A stretch of DNA of 5,721 nt from Cyanobacteria bacterium UBA11153 (GCA_003511885.1 DOIX01000290.1:1-5721), one strand, 5' to 3'. Positions 1 through 5,721 are shown, counted from the stretch's first letter. The notes: generated by a model from the letters alone, not told the origin. Program-made: numbers and translations.

Positions 1-14
1 GTCAACTGTCCACT
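1..14. repeat. Edge of a heptanucleotide repeat (two units visible)
   Basis: The window opens with two adjacent 7-mers, GTCAACT and GTCCACT, that differ at one position. Heptad arrays of this kind are common in cyanobacterial spacers. Only two units are visible because the window begins here, so the array may continue to the left or may simply be chance. Confidence 0.3.
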
Positions 15-173
15 GCTATAAGTTAAAAAGTCCATGAATTTTCAGGGGTGTAACTCTTATTCCTGGTACTTTTCTCTAACGGAATCAGCGCTCGAAGCAG
101 CATGGCTGTCAAGGTTTCCGATTTATACTGCCAACCCTACCTATATTTCAGTCAATAGAGAAATAAAATCATT

Positions 174-192
174 GAGAATGCTAGTCATAATC
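174..192. promoter_or_regulatory. Fur-box-like 19-mer
   Basis: The plus-strand sequence GAGAATGCTAGTCATAATC matches the classical Fur consensus GATAATGATAATCATTATC at 15 of 19 positions by hand count. It lies in a 265-bp stretch in which I see no convincing gene. The reading frame across 34-240 has no recognisable protein features. No visible gene begins just downstream on the plus strand, so if functional it would serve a minus-strand gene beyond the left edge. Chance similarity in AT-rich DNA is a real alternative. Confidence 0.22.
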
Positions 193-220
193 ATTACTGG
201 GCAAGGCTTTAGCCAGATTA

Positions 221-238
221 ATGCTAATAATTTAGCAT
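221..238 (-). terminator. Perfect 7-bp hairpin past the ATPase stop, possible terminator
   Basis: ATGCTAA (221-227) and TTAGCAT (232-238) are perfect inverted repeats around a 4-nt loop. They lie about 27 nt past the stop codon of the leftward-transcribed ATPase gene. A weaker 5-bp hairpin (TAGAG at 248-252 with CTCTA at 257-261) sits between them and the stop. Neither stem is GC-rich and no T-run follows on the minus strand, so this is at best a weak 3'-end structure. Confidence 0.25.
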
Positions 239-265
239 AGTATGTTCTAGAGCTATCTCTAAAGA

Positions 266-2986
266 TTAATCCTTTTCGTTTCTGGTAACAGAGGAAATAT
301 CGAAATTACCAAAATTGACAACAAAAGCGACATTTAAGTTTTCCATAGATTCAACCAACCAGATAATTTCATCGATAGTTTGTTGTTCATAGTGATTAAA
401 CAAAACCGAAAAACGCTTTTCTAAATCTGGTTTTATTTTTGCTGATAACAGAACAATTTTCAGTAATAAACCGATAGTCCGAATTGGACCGAGATTAGAA
501 ATTAAATCGATAAATATATAGTGATTGGGATGCTGAGGATTTCCCACCAAAAAACTGAGTAATTGGCTACAAGTTCTCACAATTAAGAATTCGTTTAATT
601 TATGATAATCGCTATCGGGGAAGGTATTTTTAAGCTGTTGATACAAGCTTTGGTTAAATTGATGCTTGCCATAAGCTGGTTCGATGGATGCAATCAGGTA
701 TTCATATAAATCTGTTTTGAAATTGCGATAGGATTGGGTGTCATTTTGTTGGGTGAGAAAAACTCGTGCCGAGTCTCGGTAGCTGTGGGAGCCTTCCACT
801 TTACCCATAAACTGTTTGAGGGCTAAATAAAGATTTCGATCGCTCAATAGGGTAGGATTGGCTACTGGGGGGATAATTCGTCCTTGGGAACAACCTTCAC
901 GATGGATTTTGACTCGCCGCAGTAAGTAAGTCATATATTGAGATAAATTCATTTCAAATTGCAACTGTTTTTCCACCTGAATGTGGCGGATAGTTTGCTG
1001 GTGTTCGTAAGAACTATTCTGCTTTAATAGAGAATGGGTGTATAAATAAGGATATCGAGAAATTAATTTACCTAACCTCGGATTCGGCTCTTGGTGATTT
1101 TCTGCTGGAGAGCCTTCTAATACTTGGACTAAACGTTGTAGGTTTTGATACTCTTCACTCTGGGTGAATTGCCAGACTAATTCATGTAAGCGTTTGACAA
1201 AGCCAGAACGAATTATCGATATATTAGATTGGGTAATTTTTTTAAATAAAGATACCAAATCTGCGATGGCTTCGTCTGTCTTCGGCATCGCAGTTTGTTG
1301 GTGCAGTTGCATTTGCCAGCGGTTGATCAAAATATGGCAGGCACGATTGAGAAGATAGGTGAAATCTTCTGAGTTAGTATTGGCAATAATAATTCGATGT
1401 AAGGCGGCTGATATTTCTGCGTCTGGATAATCGCTGCCTTGAATAAATAAATGTTCAAAGCGACTAATTAAATCTCGGGCAGATTCTCGTTGTACCCAGT
1501 AGATGAGGTGATCGTATAATATCTGCTCGTCTGAGTTTGTCCCTCGATTAAAATCCGGAGTAACGGAAGTTGTCTGGTATGAATTTGGGATTATTAATTG
1601 TGGTTTAACTGATTTATTTTCGGCTTTTACTTCTTGTCTTAACTTCAGTTTTTGAGCCGTTGCTAAAACTTTATCCCGACTGGCACTGAGAAATTGATAA
1701 TCTTGATGGTTTAATCGCTTTCCCTTTGCCCAAGCGAAAGCTTCTTGTAATTGTACTCCTGTCAACAACCGCGATTCATCCCGTTTTTCTGAAGCAAACC
1801 AAGCTACCATGGCTGATTGATAAGGGCGCAAGGCATCTAATTCTTTTGCCACCCAATGAGAATTAAAAATTGCTGCGTAAATGCGGTTATAAACTTTAAG
1901 AATAGCATGACCATATTTTTCCGAGATAGATTGTTTCACTACCAAACCAGACAACCGTAATTCTCTTTGCTCTGGAGTATCATCGGCGGGAATTTCACCT
2001 TTATCTAAAATTTGCTGATATAGTATGAGTAGGCGACGAGTGCTAGCTGGCGATCGCAAAAGGCGATCGCGAATTGTTTTTAAGTGTTCTGGTTCATCTT
2101 GCGCTTCCCAGTTTGCGATAATATGCAATCGCACTAATTTTTCCACCCACTCCGATATTTCCGATGAACTTTCCCAACTCCCCACCTTGGTATCTGTTGT
2201 TTCATATTGCCATACCAACTGACATAATTTTTGGGTAAGAAAAGGTTTCCCACCTGTCCAATCTAGAATCTCTTTGAGGATAATTTCTGGCTCCCTTACT
2301 CTGGAGGCTAATCCTCGAGCAAGGGGCAAACATTCGTGGAGTTTAAAACCACTAAGTTCAATAGATTTACCGATATTAAAGGGAGTGCGATTTTTATCTT
2401 GAATTAATTCGGATGGCGTAGCGACTCCTAATAGTGCAAAAGTGAGCCGTTTGTAGGCTGGATAATCGGCACGACTATCATAGAAAGCACGAATAGTAGC
2501 TAAAAAATCATCGACGCGGAAATTTAAGCTGAGAACACTATCAATTTCATCAATAAAAATTACAATTTGTTGCTGAATATTAGAGAGAACTACTTCTTCG
2601 ATAAATTCACTAAAACGTTGGACAGGAGATAGTAAATCCCGTTCCCGCCACCAGCTTCGTAAGTTTACTTTATCTCCTAGATTAAAACTAATTATCAATC
2701 TCCTTAATATACCCGCATACCATTGTTCAGGAGTGAGATTTTGGCAACCAATTTTAGTTAAATCAACTGCGGCACAAGCGATACCTTCTTCTTCCAAGCG
2801 CCGCATAATTTGGACTCGCAAGCTAGATTTACCCATCTGTCGGGAATTTAAAACATAACAAAATTCCCCAGCTTTTAAGCCTTCATAGAGTTGGCTGTCT
2901 GCTTGGCGCTCTACATAGCTTGGCGCTTCAGGGGGTAGACAGCCTCCAAATTGATAGTTACAGAGGCAGGTATCGCTAGGATTCAT
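266..2986 (-). CDS. AAA-like (AAA_35/STAND-type) ATPase with an unusual C-terminal half
   Basis: A 906-residue protein. Residues about 10-260 match the cyanobacterial AAA-like family (AAA_35): the opening [20 protein letters not shown], a variant Walker [10 protein letters not shown] at 47-55 (lysine 53; the first glycine of GxxxxGK[ST] is replaced, as is usual in this family), Walker [10 protein letters not shown] at 141-149, a sensor-like strand [10 protein letters not shown] at 185-194 and the STAND-like [13 protein letters not shown] at 243-255. Residues 378-435 resemble the linker that usually joins this ATPase to WD40 repeats, including [20 protein letters not shown] and [11 protein letters not shown]. 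Here no WD repeats follow. Residues about 485-906 form a mostly helical region with motifs such as CHILINRW (550-557), which I associate from memory with cyanobacterial proteins of unknown function. There is no signal peptide or clear membrane segment. The ATG start keeps the conserved N terminus; the Shine-Dalgarno is weak. It appears monocistronic. Role is unknown: a signalling or conflict-type NTPase is an inference. Confidence 0.9.
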   Translation of the reverse strand: MNPSDTCLCNYQFGGCLPPEAPSYVERQADSQLYEGLKAGEFCYVLNSRQMGKSSLRVQIMRRLEEEGIACAAVDLTKIGCQNLTPEQWYAGILRRLIISFNLGDKVNLRSWWRERDLLSPVQRFSEFIEEVVLSNIQQQIVIFIDEIDSVLSLNFRVDDFLATIRAFYDSRADYPAYKRLTFALLGVATPSELIQDKNRTPFNIGKSIELSGFKLHECLPLARGLASRVREPEIILKEILDWTGGKPFLTQKLCQLVWQYETTDTKVGSWESSSEISEWVEKLVRLHIIANWEAQDEPEHLKTIRDRLLRSPASTRRLLILYQQILDKGEIPADDTPEQRELRLSGLVVKQSISEKYGHAILKVYNRIYAAIFNSHWVAKELDALRPYQSAMVAWFASEKRDESRLLTGVQLQEAFAWAKGKRLNHQDYQFLSASRDKVLATAQKLKLRQEVKAENKSVKPQLIIPNSYQTTSVTPDFNRGTNSDEQILYDHLIYWVQRESARDLISRFEHLFIQGSDYPDAEISAALHRIIIANTNSEDFTYLLNRACHILINRWQMQLHQQTAMPKTDEAIADLVSLFKKITQSNISIIRSGFVKRLHELVWQFTQSEEYQNLQRLVQVLEGSPAENHQEPNPRLGKLISRYPYLYTHSLLKQNSSYEHQQTIRHIQVEKQLQFEMNLSQYMTYLLRRVKIHREGCSQGRIIPPVANPTLLSDRNLYLALKQFMGKVEGSHSYRDSARVFLTQQNDTQSYRNFKTDLYEYLIASIEPAYGKHQFNQSLYQQLKNTFPDSDYHKLNEFLIVRTCSQLLSFLVGNPQHPNHYIFIDLISNLGPIRTIGLLLKIVLLSAKIKPDLEKRFSVLFNHYEQQTIDEIIWLVESMENLNVAFVVNFGNFDISSVTRNEKD
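2050..2070. repeat. Two HIP1 octamers 13 bp apart
   Basis: GCGATCGC occurs at 2050-2057 and 2063-2070, inside the ATPase gene (region coding about residues 306-313). HIP1 is the over-represented palindrome of many cyanobacterial genomes, and it supports the taxonomic call. It is probably not a gene-specific control site. Confidence 0.8.
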
Positions 2987-3364
2987 CTTTATCGGACATG
3001 GATCTATCTATTTTTAATTTTAGATCCAATTTTTGGGGATTTTCGATGTGGCAATATCATTGAATCCTTACTATTTGGTAGTTGTAGTTAGTTTATGGGT
3101 AATTTACAACTTTGGCATGTTCTTTTTTACGAGCGGAGTATAAGGTATAATAATTCAAAATACATTATATCTATTGTGAAATAGTTTAATCCTAATGAAT
3201 TGAAAGGATTTGGGATAGTTTATCTTTTTTAAGAATATACAGTTTAAATCCGCAGCCGCTTAATTTGGAAATCCGTTATCGCTAATTTTCCCTTCCCCAA
3301 ACCAACCAGAAGCAAATTATAACAAATAACCAACAACGAGCAACCAATAACTAATAATTAATAA
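2987..3364. other. AT-rich intergenic spacer without a gene
   Basis: This 378-bp spacer separates the coiled-coil gene from the ATPase gene; both are transcribed leftward. I see no coding frame of substance, no tRNA and no rRNA. It should contain the ATPase promoter. A TATAAT hexamer on the minus strand (3164-3169) is a possible -10, but I find no good -35 about 17 bp upstream. A plus-strand TATAAT at 3146-3151 has no gene to serve. A weak inverted repeat, AATCCT (3188-3193) with AGGATT (3205-3210), has an 11-nt loop. Two stronger structures are listed separately: the inverted repeat at 2999-3028 and the heptad array at 3320-3368. Confidence 0.7.
2999..3028. promoter_or_regulatory. 8-bp inverted repeat just upstream of the ATPase start
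   Basis: TGGATCTA (2999-3006) and TAGATCCA (3021-3028) are exact inverted repeats separated by 14 nt. The near arm ends 12 nt before the ATPase ATG (2986-2984). The structure could be an operator for a dimeric regulator or a leader hairpin that limits ribosome access. No regulator can be assigned. Confidence 0.35.
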
Positions 3365-3368
3365 CTAA
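3320..3368. repeat. Seven in-phase heptanucleotide repeats
   Basis: Seven consecutive 7-mers run without a phase break: TAACAAA, TAACCAA, CAACGAG, CAACCAA, TAACTAA, TAATTAA and TAACTAA (plus strand). The consensus is close to [T/C]AACNAA. The array resembles the short tandemly repeated heptamers of cyanobacterial spacers. Its last unit overlaps the TAG stop of the leftward coiled-coil gene (3365-3367), so the array begins at the stop codon and forms the start of the 3' untranslated region. Confidence 0.7.
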
Positions 3369-3982
3369 AGTAACCAAGTATTTTTCGCAAAATCAGCAGG
3401 TTTTTCATTCTCTTTTTGTATTGGCCTCATCGCCTGTGGATTCCTTTGTTCTACAGTCCGATTTTGAGTTAGATTCCCTTTGGCTTTAAGTGCAGTATTT
3501 TCCTGTTTCAGAGCATCTATTTCTTTGGTTAGTTTTTCATTGGCTTGGGCTAGTTGGAGTGCGGCTTGTTTGGCTTGGTCTAATTCTGTCTTCAATTGTT
3601 CGATTTTCTCAACTTTTTTTACTTCTTTTTGCAGGATGGTTACTGATTGCTTTTGCTCTGCCAAATCGGATTGCAAAGCTGTAATTTGTTTTTGCAAAGA
3701 AGCTTCTTTTTTGTTAGATTCAGCTAAGGCTTCTTGCAATTGGGTTAATACTTTTTCTTTGGCTTGAGCTTCTGCCAATGCAGCCTTTAATTCACTGATT
3801 GTTGGGGCTGAATCTTGGGCAGTTGATGAGTTAGTTTCTGGTATTACTTCTGTCGGTATGGCTGATTCCTCCACTGGATTGGTATCTTGGTTTAATACTG
3901 GATCTGAAGTTTTTTCTTCGTTAGATTCTGGAGATTTTGCTACCTCTTCTCGCAGCAAATCGGTTAATTTTTTTCTAGCCAT
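3365..3982 (-). CDS. Coiled-coil protein paired with the ParA-type ATPase, candidate McdB
   Basis: A 205-residue protein with no enzymatic motif. It has a basic N terminus ([13 protein letters not shown]), an acidic, low-complexity and probably disordered segment at about 18-60, a long predicted coiled coil at about 62-168 that contains 15 glutamines, and a polar tail ending FAKNTWLL. The only tryptophan is W203, third from the end, and there is no cysteine. This architecture (disordered charged N terminus, glutamine-rich coiled coil, lone C-terminal tryptophan) matches what is described for McdB, the adaptor that links carboxysomes to the McdA ATPase. I chose the ATG at 3982 over an in-frame TTG 12 nt upstream, because the ATG overlaps the upstream stop as TAATG and has a G-rich Shine-Dalgarno close by. 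It is therefore probably translationally coupled to the ATPase gene. A generic ParB-like or other cargo adaptor is the alternative; the McdB assignment is inference. Confidence 0.85.
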   Translation of the reverse strand: MARKKLTDLLREEVAKSPESNEEKTSDPVLNQDTNPVEESAIPTEVIPETNSSTAQDSAPTISELKAALAEAQAKEKVLTQLQEALAESNKKEASLQKQITALQSDLAEQKQSVTILQKEVKKVEKIEQLKTELDQAKQAALQLAQANEKLTKEIDALKQENTALKAKGNLTQNRTVEQRNPQAMRPIQKENEKPADFAKNTWLL

Positions 3983-4623
3983 TAGTTCCCCCAATTACGC
4001 TGTAATTCATCTGCCACGCGGCAATAGTCTAATTTGGCTTCACGGGCATTTTCTCCTCGCCATTTAGTAATGGGAATACCCTGAAGTGCTGCTCTTTCGT
4101 GAGCTTTATAACTCCTAACAAAAGTATGAAATATGGGAATGCCCAATTCCATTAATGTATTTTGCGCTTCCAGTGCTTCGCTGAGACTGCGAGAGTCTAC
4201 CCGTGTTAATAATACCCGATGAGGAGTACCTACGGATGCGATCGCGTTTCGCACTGTTTCGATTAGTACCGCTAAGTCCATCGGTGCAGGCGGCGTGGGC
4301 AAAATAATATAATCTGCGATCGCAATTACTGCCCGCAAAGCTTCTGATTTCAGTGCTGGCGGCGTATCCACGACTAAGAAATCATAATCTTTAATTGTCC
4401 GCAAACGCTGCAATAGGGCTGGATTTGTCTCTTGAGTCAAGTCAAAGCCCATTTTCCCTTTACCGCGCTCGCTCCACCAAGTTGCGGAGCCTTGAGGATC
4501 CGTATCCACGAGGAGGACGGATTTGCGATCGCACAGGGCTGCTGCTAAATTGATTGAGGTCGTTGTTTTGCCAACTCCCCCTTTACCATTAATAATAGCG
4601 ATGATTCTTGTTTTTTCCAACAA
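3982..4623 (-). CDS. ParA/MinD-type ATPase, candidate McdA
   Basis: A 213-residue member of the deviant-Walker ParA family. It has the Walker A KGGVGKTT at 14-21 (signature lysine K14, catalytic-loop lysine K19), the A'/switch I motif DTDPQGSA at 40-47 followed by TWW, and Walker B FLVVDTPP at 82-89 with D86. Basic C-terminal segments (HERAAL near 175-180, ITKWRG near 185-190) are of the sort that bind nonspecific DNA in this family. It has no N-terminal helix-turn-helix, so it resembles the short ParA/McdA class rather than the long plasmid type. Such proteins dimerise with ATP on the nucleoid and are released by an adaptor, here probably the downstream coiled-coil protein. No ATG is available: an in-frame TGA lies 24 nt upstream, so translation should begin at TTG 4623 or the adjacent TTG 4620. 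A weak AAGAAG lies 8 nt before the first. Chromosome or plasmid ParA is the alternative to McdA. Confidence 0.93.
   Translation of the reverse strand: MLEKTRIIAIINGKGGVGKTTTSINLAAALCDRKSVLLVDTDPQGSATWWSERGKGKMGFDLTQETNPALLQRLRTIKDYDFLVVDTPPALKSEALRAVIAIADYIILPTPPAPMDLAVLIETVRNAIASVGTPHRVLLTRVDSRSLSEALEAQNTLMELGIPIFHTFVRSYKAHERAALQGIPITKWRGENAREAKLDYCRVADELQRNWGN
3987..3992 (-). promoter_or_regulatory. G-rich ribosome binding site inside the ATPase gene
   Basis: On the minus strand GGGGGA lies 4 nt before the ATG at 3982, within the last codons of the ParA-type gene. The purine run together with the TAATG overlap decides the start of the coiled-coil gene and suggests translational coupling. 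Confidence 0.5.
4238..4532. repeat. Three HIP1 octamers within the ParA-type gene
   Basis: GCGATCGC occurs at 4238-4245, 4316-4323 and 4525-4532. Together with the pair near 2050, this makes five in 5.7 kb, far above random expectation for an 8-bp palindrome in AT-rich DNA. It marks the host as a HIP1-bearing cyanobacterium and suggests that the gene is native or long resident. Confidence 0.75.
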
Positions 4624-4703
4624 AATTGATACTTCTTTTCAATCTGCGATTTGCCAATTGGGATCTGCTTGCAGCAGTGCTTCGCTATCGCCAAGTTTTG
4701 GAT

Positions 4704-4858
4704 AATTAACTCAAGTTGCTAGTTATAAGCGATTAGTCATTTTTCACCCCCTAAATCCCCCTTACTAAGGGGGACTTTCCACAAAGGTTCCCCCCTTACT
4801 AAGGGGGGTTAGGGGGGTGCTAACCGATAATATTTGTAACTAGCAACTTACGTTAATT
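4704..4858. mobile_element. 155-bp nested palindrome, MITE-like element
   Basis: The outer ends are inverted repeats: AATTAAC (4704-4710) with GTTAATT (4852-4858), then AAGTTGCTAGTTA (4713-4725) with TAACTAGCAACTT (4837-4849). Inside, CACCCCC (4745-4751) pairs with GGGGGTG (4813-4819). At the core are two smaller palindromes, CCCCCTTACTAAGGGGG (4757-4773) and CCCCCCTTACTAAGGGGGG (4790-4808), flanking a short CTTT/AAAG stem. GGAT occurs directly outside both ends (4700-4703 and 4859-4862), extending to TTGGAT if 2 bp of the right arm are included; this is a possible target duplication. It carries no ORF. C-run/TTACTAA/G-run palindromes are familiar in cyanobacterial spacers. It sits between the HxlR stop and the ParA-type start and could also terminate or attenuate transcription between them. 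Confidence 0.6.
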
Positions 4859-4899
4859 GGATATTATCCCACTCAAGGAGAGCCAATGCAATACTAATT

Positions 4900-5241
4900 T
4901 CAATTCTTAACATCTCTATCCAAATGTCTTACACCCCATTCGTGCATCGATTGCATAATTGGTTTCAAACTCTCGCCCAAGGGTGTCAGAGAATATTCCA
5001 CTTTGGGCGGCACTTGCAAATAAACCTCTCGATGGACAATTCCATCAGACTCCATCTCCCGCAACTGTTGCGTTAACATCTTTTGCGTAATCCCGGCTAA
5101 TGCTCGATGCAATTGTCCAAAACGCTTCACACCATCAAACAACTCCCGCAAAATCAATACTTTCCACCTGCCCCCAATTACCTCTAAAGTTCTTTCTACC
5201 GGGCAACTAGCCCTCTCGCTTCCTACTACTTGAGCTTCCAT
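4900..5241 (-). CDS. HxlR-family winged-helix transcriptional regulator
   Basis: A 113-residue protein of typical HxlR length. The diagnostic pattern runs in order: SCPVERTLEVIGGRWKVLIL (12-31) with the conserved cysteine C13, then RFGQLHRALAGITQKMLTQQ (40-59), which includes the recognition helix, then LREMESDGIVHREVY (60-74) and the wing PPKVEYSLTPLGESL (78-92), and a C-terminal dimer helix with MHEWG (99-103). Members bind DNA as dimers and many sense electrophiles, disulfide or redox stress through the N-terminal cysteine, so thiol sensing is plausible but not shown here. The ATG start gives the usual short lead before the cysteine; the Shine-Dalgarno is weak. The gene is divergent from the CDGSH protein gene, and the shared spacer carries palindromic half-sites, so self-regulation and control of the neighbour are likely. 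Confidence 0.95.
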   Translation of the reverse strand: MEAQVVGSERASCPVERTLEVIGGRWKVLILRELFDGVKRFGQLHRALAGITQKMLTQQLREMESDGIVHREVYLQVPPKVEYSLTPLGESLKPIMQSMHEWGVRHLDRDVKN

Positions 5242-5253
5242 AGTATCTTTTTG

Positions 5254-5280
5254 GGTACTACCTTACTTTTTAGTATGTAC
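5254..5280. promoter_or_regulatory. Palindromic half-sites, candidate HxlR operator
   Basis: Several overlapping symmetric elements lie 13-40 bp from the regulator start: GGTACTACC (5254-5262), TACT with AGTA around four T (5264-5275), and GTACTA (5255-5260) facing TAGTATGTAC (5271-5280). A further TAGTAT sits at the regulator's start region (5241-5246). Their place in the divergent spacer fits binding by the HxlR dimer. The exact site is inference. Confidence 0.45.
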
Positions 5281-5308
5281 TTGCTAGAATAACATCATTG
5301 AGTATAAA
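5281..5308 (+). promoter_or_regulatory. Possible sigma-70-type promoter for the CDGSH gene
   Basis: TTGCTA (5281-5286) and TATAAA (5303-5308) are separated by 16 bp and match TTGACA and TATAAT at 4/6 and 5/6 positions. They point toward the CDGSH gene and abut the candidate operator, whose occupation could block polymerase. The implied leader is about 125 nt. Confidence 0.35.
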
Positions 5309-5323
5309 GTAGAAAAGTGAAGG

Positions 5324-5431
5324 ATGAAATATAGAAAACATTCTGCTCATCTCAACTTGCCAGATTCATTTTCTGATTTCAAGCCTCCTCCTTCACATTT
5401 AATCCTCGATCCTTTTCAAGTCAATTATTAG
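5324..5431 (+). CDS. Possible 35-codon leader ORF
   Basis: An ATG at 5324 opens a frame of 35 codons ending in TAG at 5429-5431, 10 nt before the CDGSH start. The predicted peptide begins MKYRKHSAHLNL and contains a PPP motif (residues about 21-23) followed by SHLILDPFQ. I do not recognise it. The only Shine-Dalgarno-like sequence, AAGG, touches the ATG and is too close for efficient initiation. The ATG also lies at the end of an 8-nt segment that can pair with 5389-5396. It may be a real small protein, a regulatory upstream ORF, or chance. Confidence 0.22.
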   Translation: MKYRKHSAHLNLPDSFSDFKPPPSHLILDPFQVNY

Positions 5432-5441
5432 AGAAAAACAA

Positions 5442-5678
5442 ATGACTGAACCCATTATTGCCGATAAAAAACCTGCCGTTATCAAACTGGAAGCTGGCAC
5501 TTATTACTGGTGTAGCTGCGGTGGCTCAAAAAATCAACCATTCTGTGATGGTTCCCATGCTGGGAGTGAATTTACACCTCTAGCTTTTGAGCAAACTGAA
5601 GCAAAAACAGTAGCCCTTTGCAACTGTAAGCATACAGAAAATCCGCCTTATTGTGACGGTGCCCATAGCAAACTTTAA
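5442..5678 (+). CDS. Tandem CDGSH iron-sulfur protein
   Basis: A 78-residue protein with two CDGSH-type metal-binding motifs: C24-S-C26 with C35-D-G-S-H39, and C60-N-C62 with C71-D-G-A-H75. Each Cys3-His set is expected to bind one [2Fe-2S] cluster, so one chain should carry two, as in the CISD3-like tandem class, rather than one per chain with dimerisation as in mitoNEET. There is no signal peptide or membrane anchor, so it is probably cytoplasmic. Roles proposed for the family include redox sensing, electron transfer and cluster handling; none is shown here. The ATG start is preceded only by a weak AGAGA-type purine run. The divergent HxlR regulator and the intervening palindromes suggest redox or stress control. 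Confidence 0.95.
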   Translation: MTEPIIADKKPAVIKLEAGTYYWCSCGGSKNQPFCDGSHAGSEFTPLAFEQTEAKTVALCNCKHTENPPYCDGAHSKL

Positions 5679-5694
5679 AGTATTTTCAATACTT
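5678..5694 (+). terminator. AT-rich hairpin at the CDGSH stop
   Basis: AAGTATT and AATACTT form a 7-bp stem with a 3-nt loop, beginning at the last base of the stop codon. It is AT-rich and lacks a following T-run, so it is a weak candidate for the 3' end of the transcript. Confidence 0.25.
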
Positions 5695-5721
5695 ACGCCA
5701 AACCCCCAGGGCAGAAAATCC

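Noticed and set aside
34..240. A 68-codon plus-strand frame in the left spacer
   Set aside because: It has no recognisable domain, no Shine-Dalgarno, an odd composition rich in serine, isoleucine and asparagine, and overlaps the Fur-like site. It is most simply an open frame by chance.
3123..3151. A plus-strand promoter with a perfect TATAAT at 3146-3151
   Set aside because: There is no acceptable -35 element and no plus-strand gene downstream; such hexamers are expected in AT-rich DNA.
3480..3767. Long plus-strand frames opposite the coiled-coil gene (also 3490-3684 and 3858-4067)
   Set aside because: They are antisense to a gene of low-complexity codons; the products are rich in serine, cysteine and phenylalanine, as expected from reversed lysine, glutamate and alanine codons.
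3982..3994. A start for the coiled-coil gene at the TTG at 3994 (adds MGEL)
   Set aside because: The ATG at 3982 has a purine-rich site at close distance and overlaps the upstream stop as TAATG, a typical coupled arrangement, whereas the TTG has neither.
4624..4703. An open stretch upstream of the ParA-type gene that reads KLGDSEALLQADPNWQIAD followed by a stop, suggesting a gene remnant
   Set aside because: No start codon exists, and removing the palindromic element in silico with one GGAT copy puts a TAA directly upstream in the same frame. The stretch also contains GCGATAGCGAAGC, a motif familiar from cyanobacterial repeats. A remnant is not supported.
4745..4819. CRISPR-like repeats (two similar C-run/G-run units)
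   Set aside because: Only two units, each a palindrome, placed inside one larger inverted repeat; there is no series of equal spacers and no cas gene.

Overview
The window looks like chromosomal DNA from a cyanobacterium, probably a filamentous or otherwise large-genome one. Five copies of the cyanobacterial octamer GCGATCGC (HIP1) occur, four of the five main genes belong to families common in cyanobacteria, and the spacers hold cyanobacterial-style heptanucleotide repeats and C-run/G-run palindromes. Base composition is moderately AT-rich, and the spacers are richer in AT than the genes.

Layout, left to right. Positions 1-265 hold no convincing gene: there is the end of a heptad repeat at the window edge, a Fur-box-like 19-mer and a small hairpin. 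Positions 266-2986 (minus strand) encode a 906-residue AAA-like/STAND-type ATPase. Its C-terminal half is not the usual WD40 or membrane region but another alpha-helical region that I associate with cyanobacteria. A 378-bp AT-rich spacer follows. It has an 8-bp inverted repeat just before the ATPase start and an in-phase array of seven heptamers that runs into the next gene's stop codon. Positions 3365-4623 (minus strand) are a two-gene operon: a ParA/MinD-type ATPase with a TTG start, then an acidic/coiled-coil protein with a single tryptophan near its C terminus. The two are joined by a TAATG overlap. This pair fits the McdA/McdB carboxysome-positioning system, although a generic ParA-plus-adaptor partition pair is not excluded. 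Upstream lies a 155-bp nested palindrome with inverted ends and a short flanking direct repeat, which looks like a miniature transposable element. Positions 4900-5241 (minus strand) encode an HxlR/MarR-type winged-helix regulator. Divergent from it, 5442-5678 (plus strand) encodes a small protein with two CDGSH iron-sulfur motifs, preceded by a long leader that contains a possible 35-codon ORF.

How the parts may work together. The ParA-like ATPase and coiled-coil protein are almost certainly co-translated and probably act together in positioning a cargo. The HxlR regulator and the CDGSH protein share a 200-bp divergent control region with palindromic half-sites, so they may form a small redox-responsive unit. 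The large STAND-type ATPase appears to be transcribed alone and could be a signalling or conflict-system protein; its function is unknown. The most promising items for a second look are the candidate McdAB operon, the unusual domain combination of the ATPase, and the miniature element upstream of the parA-like gene.
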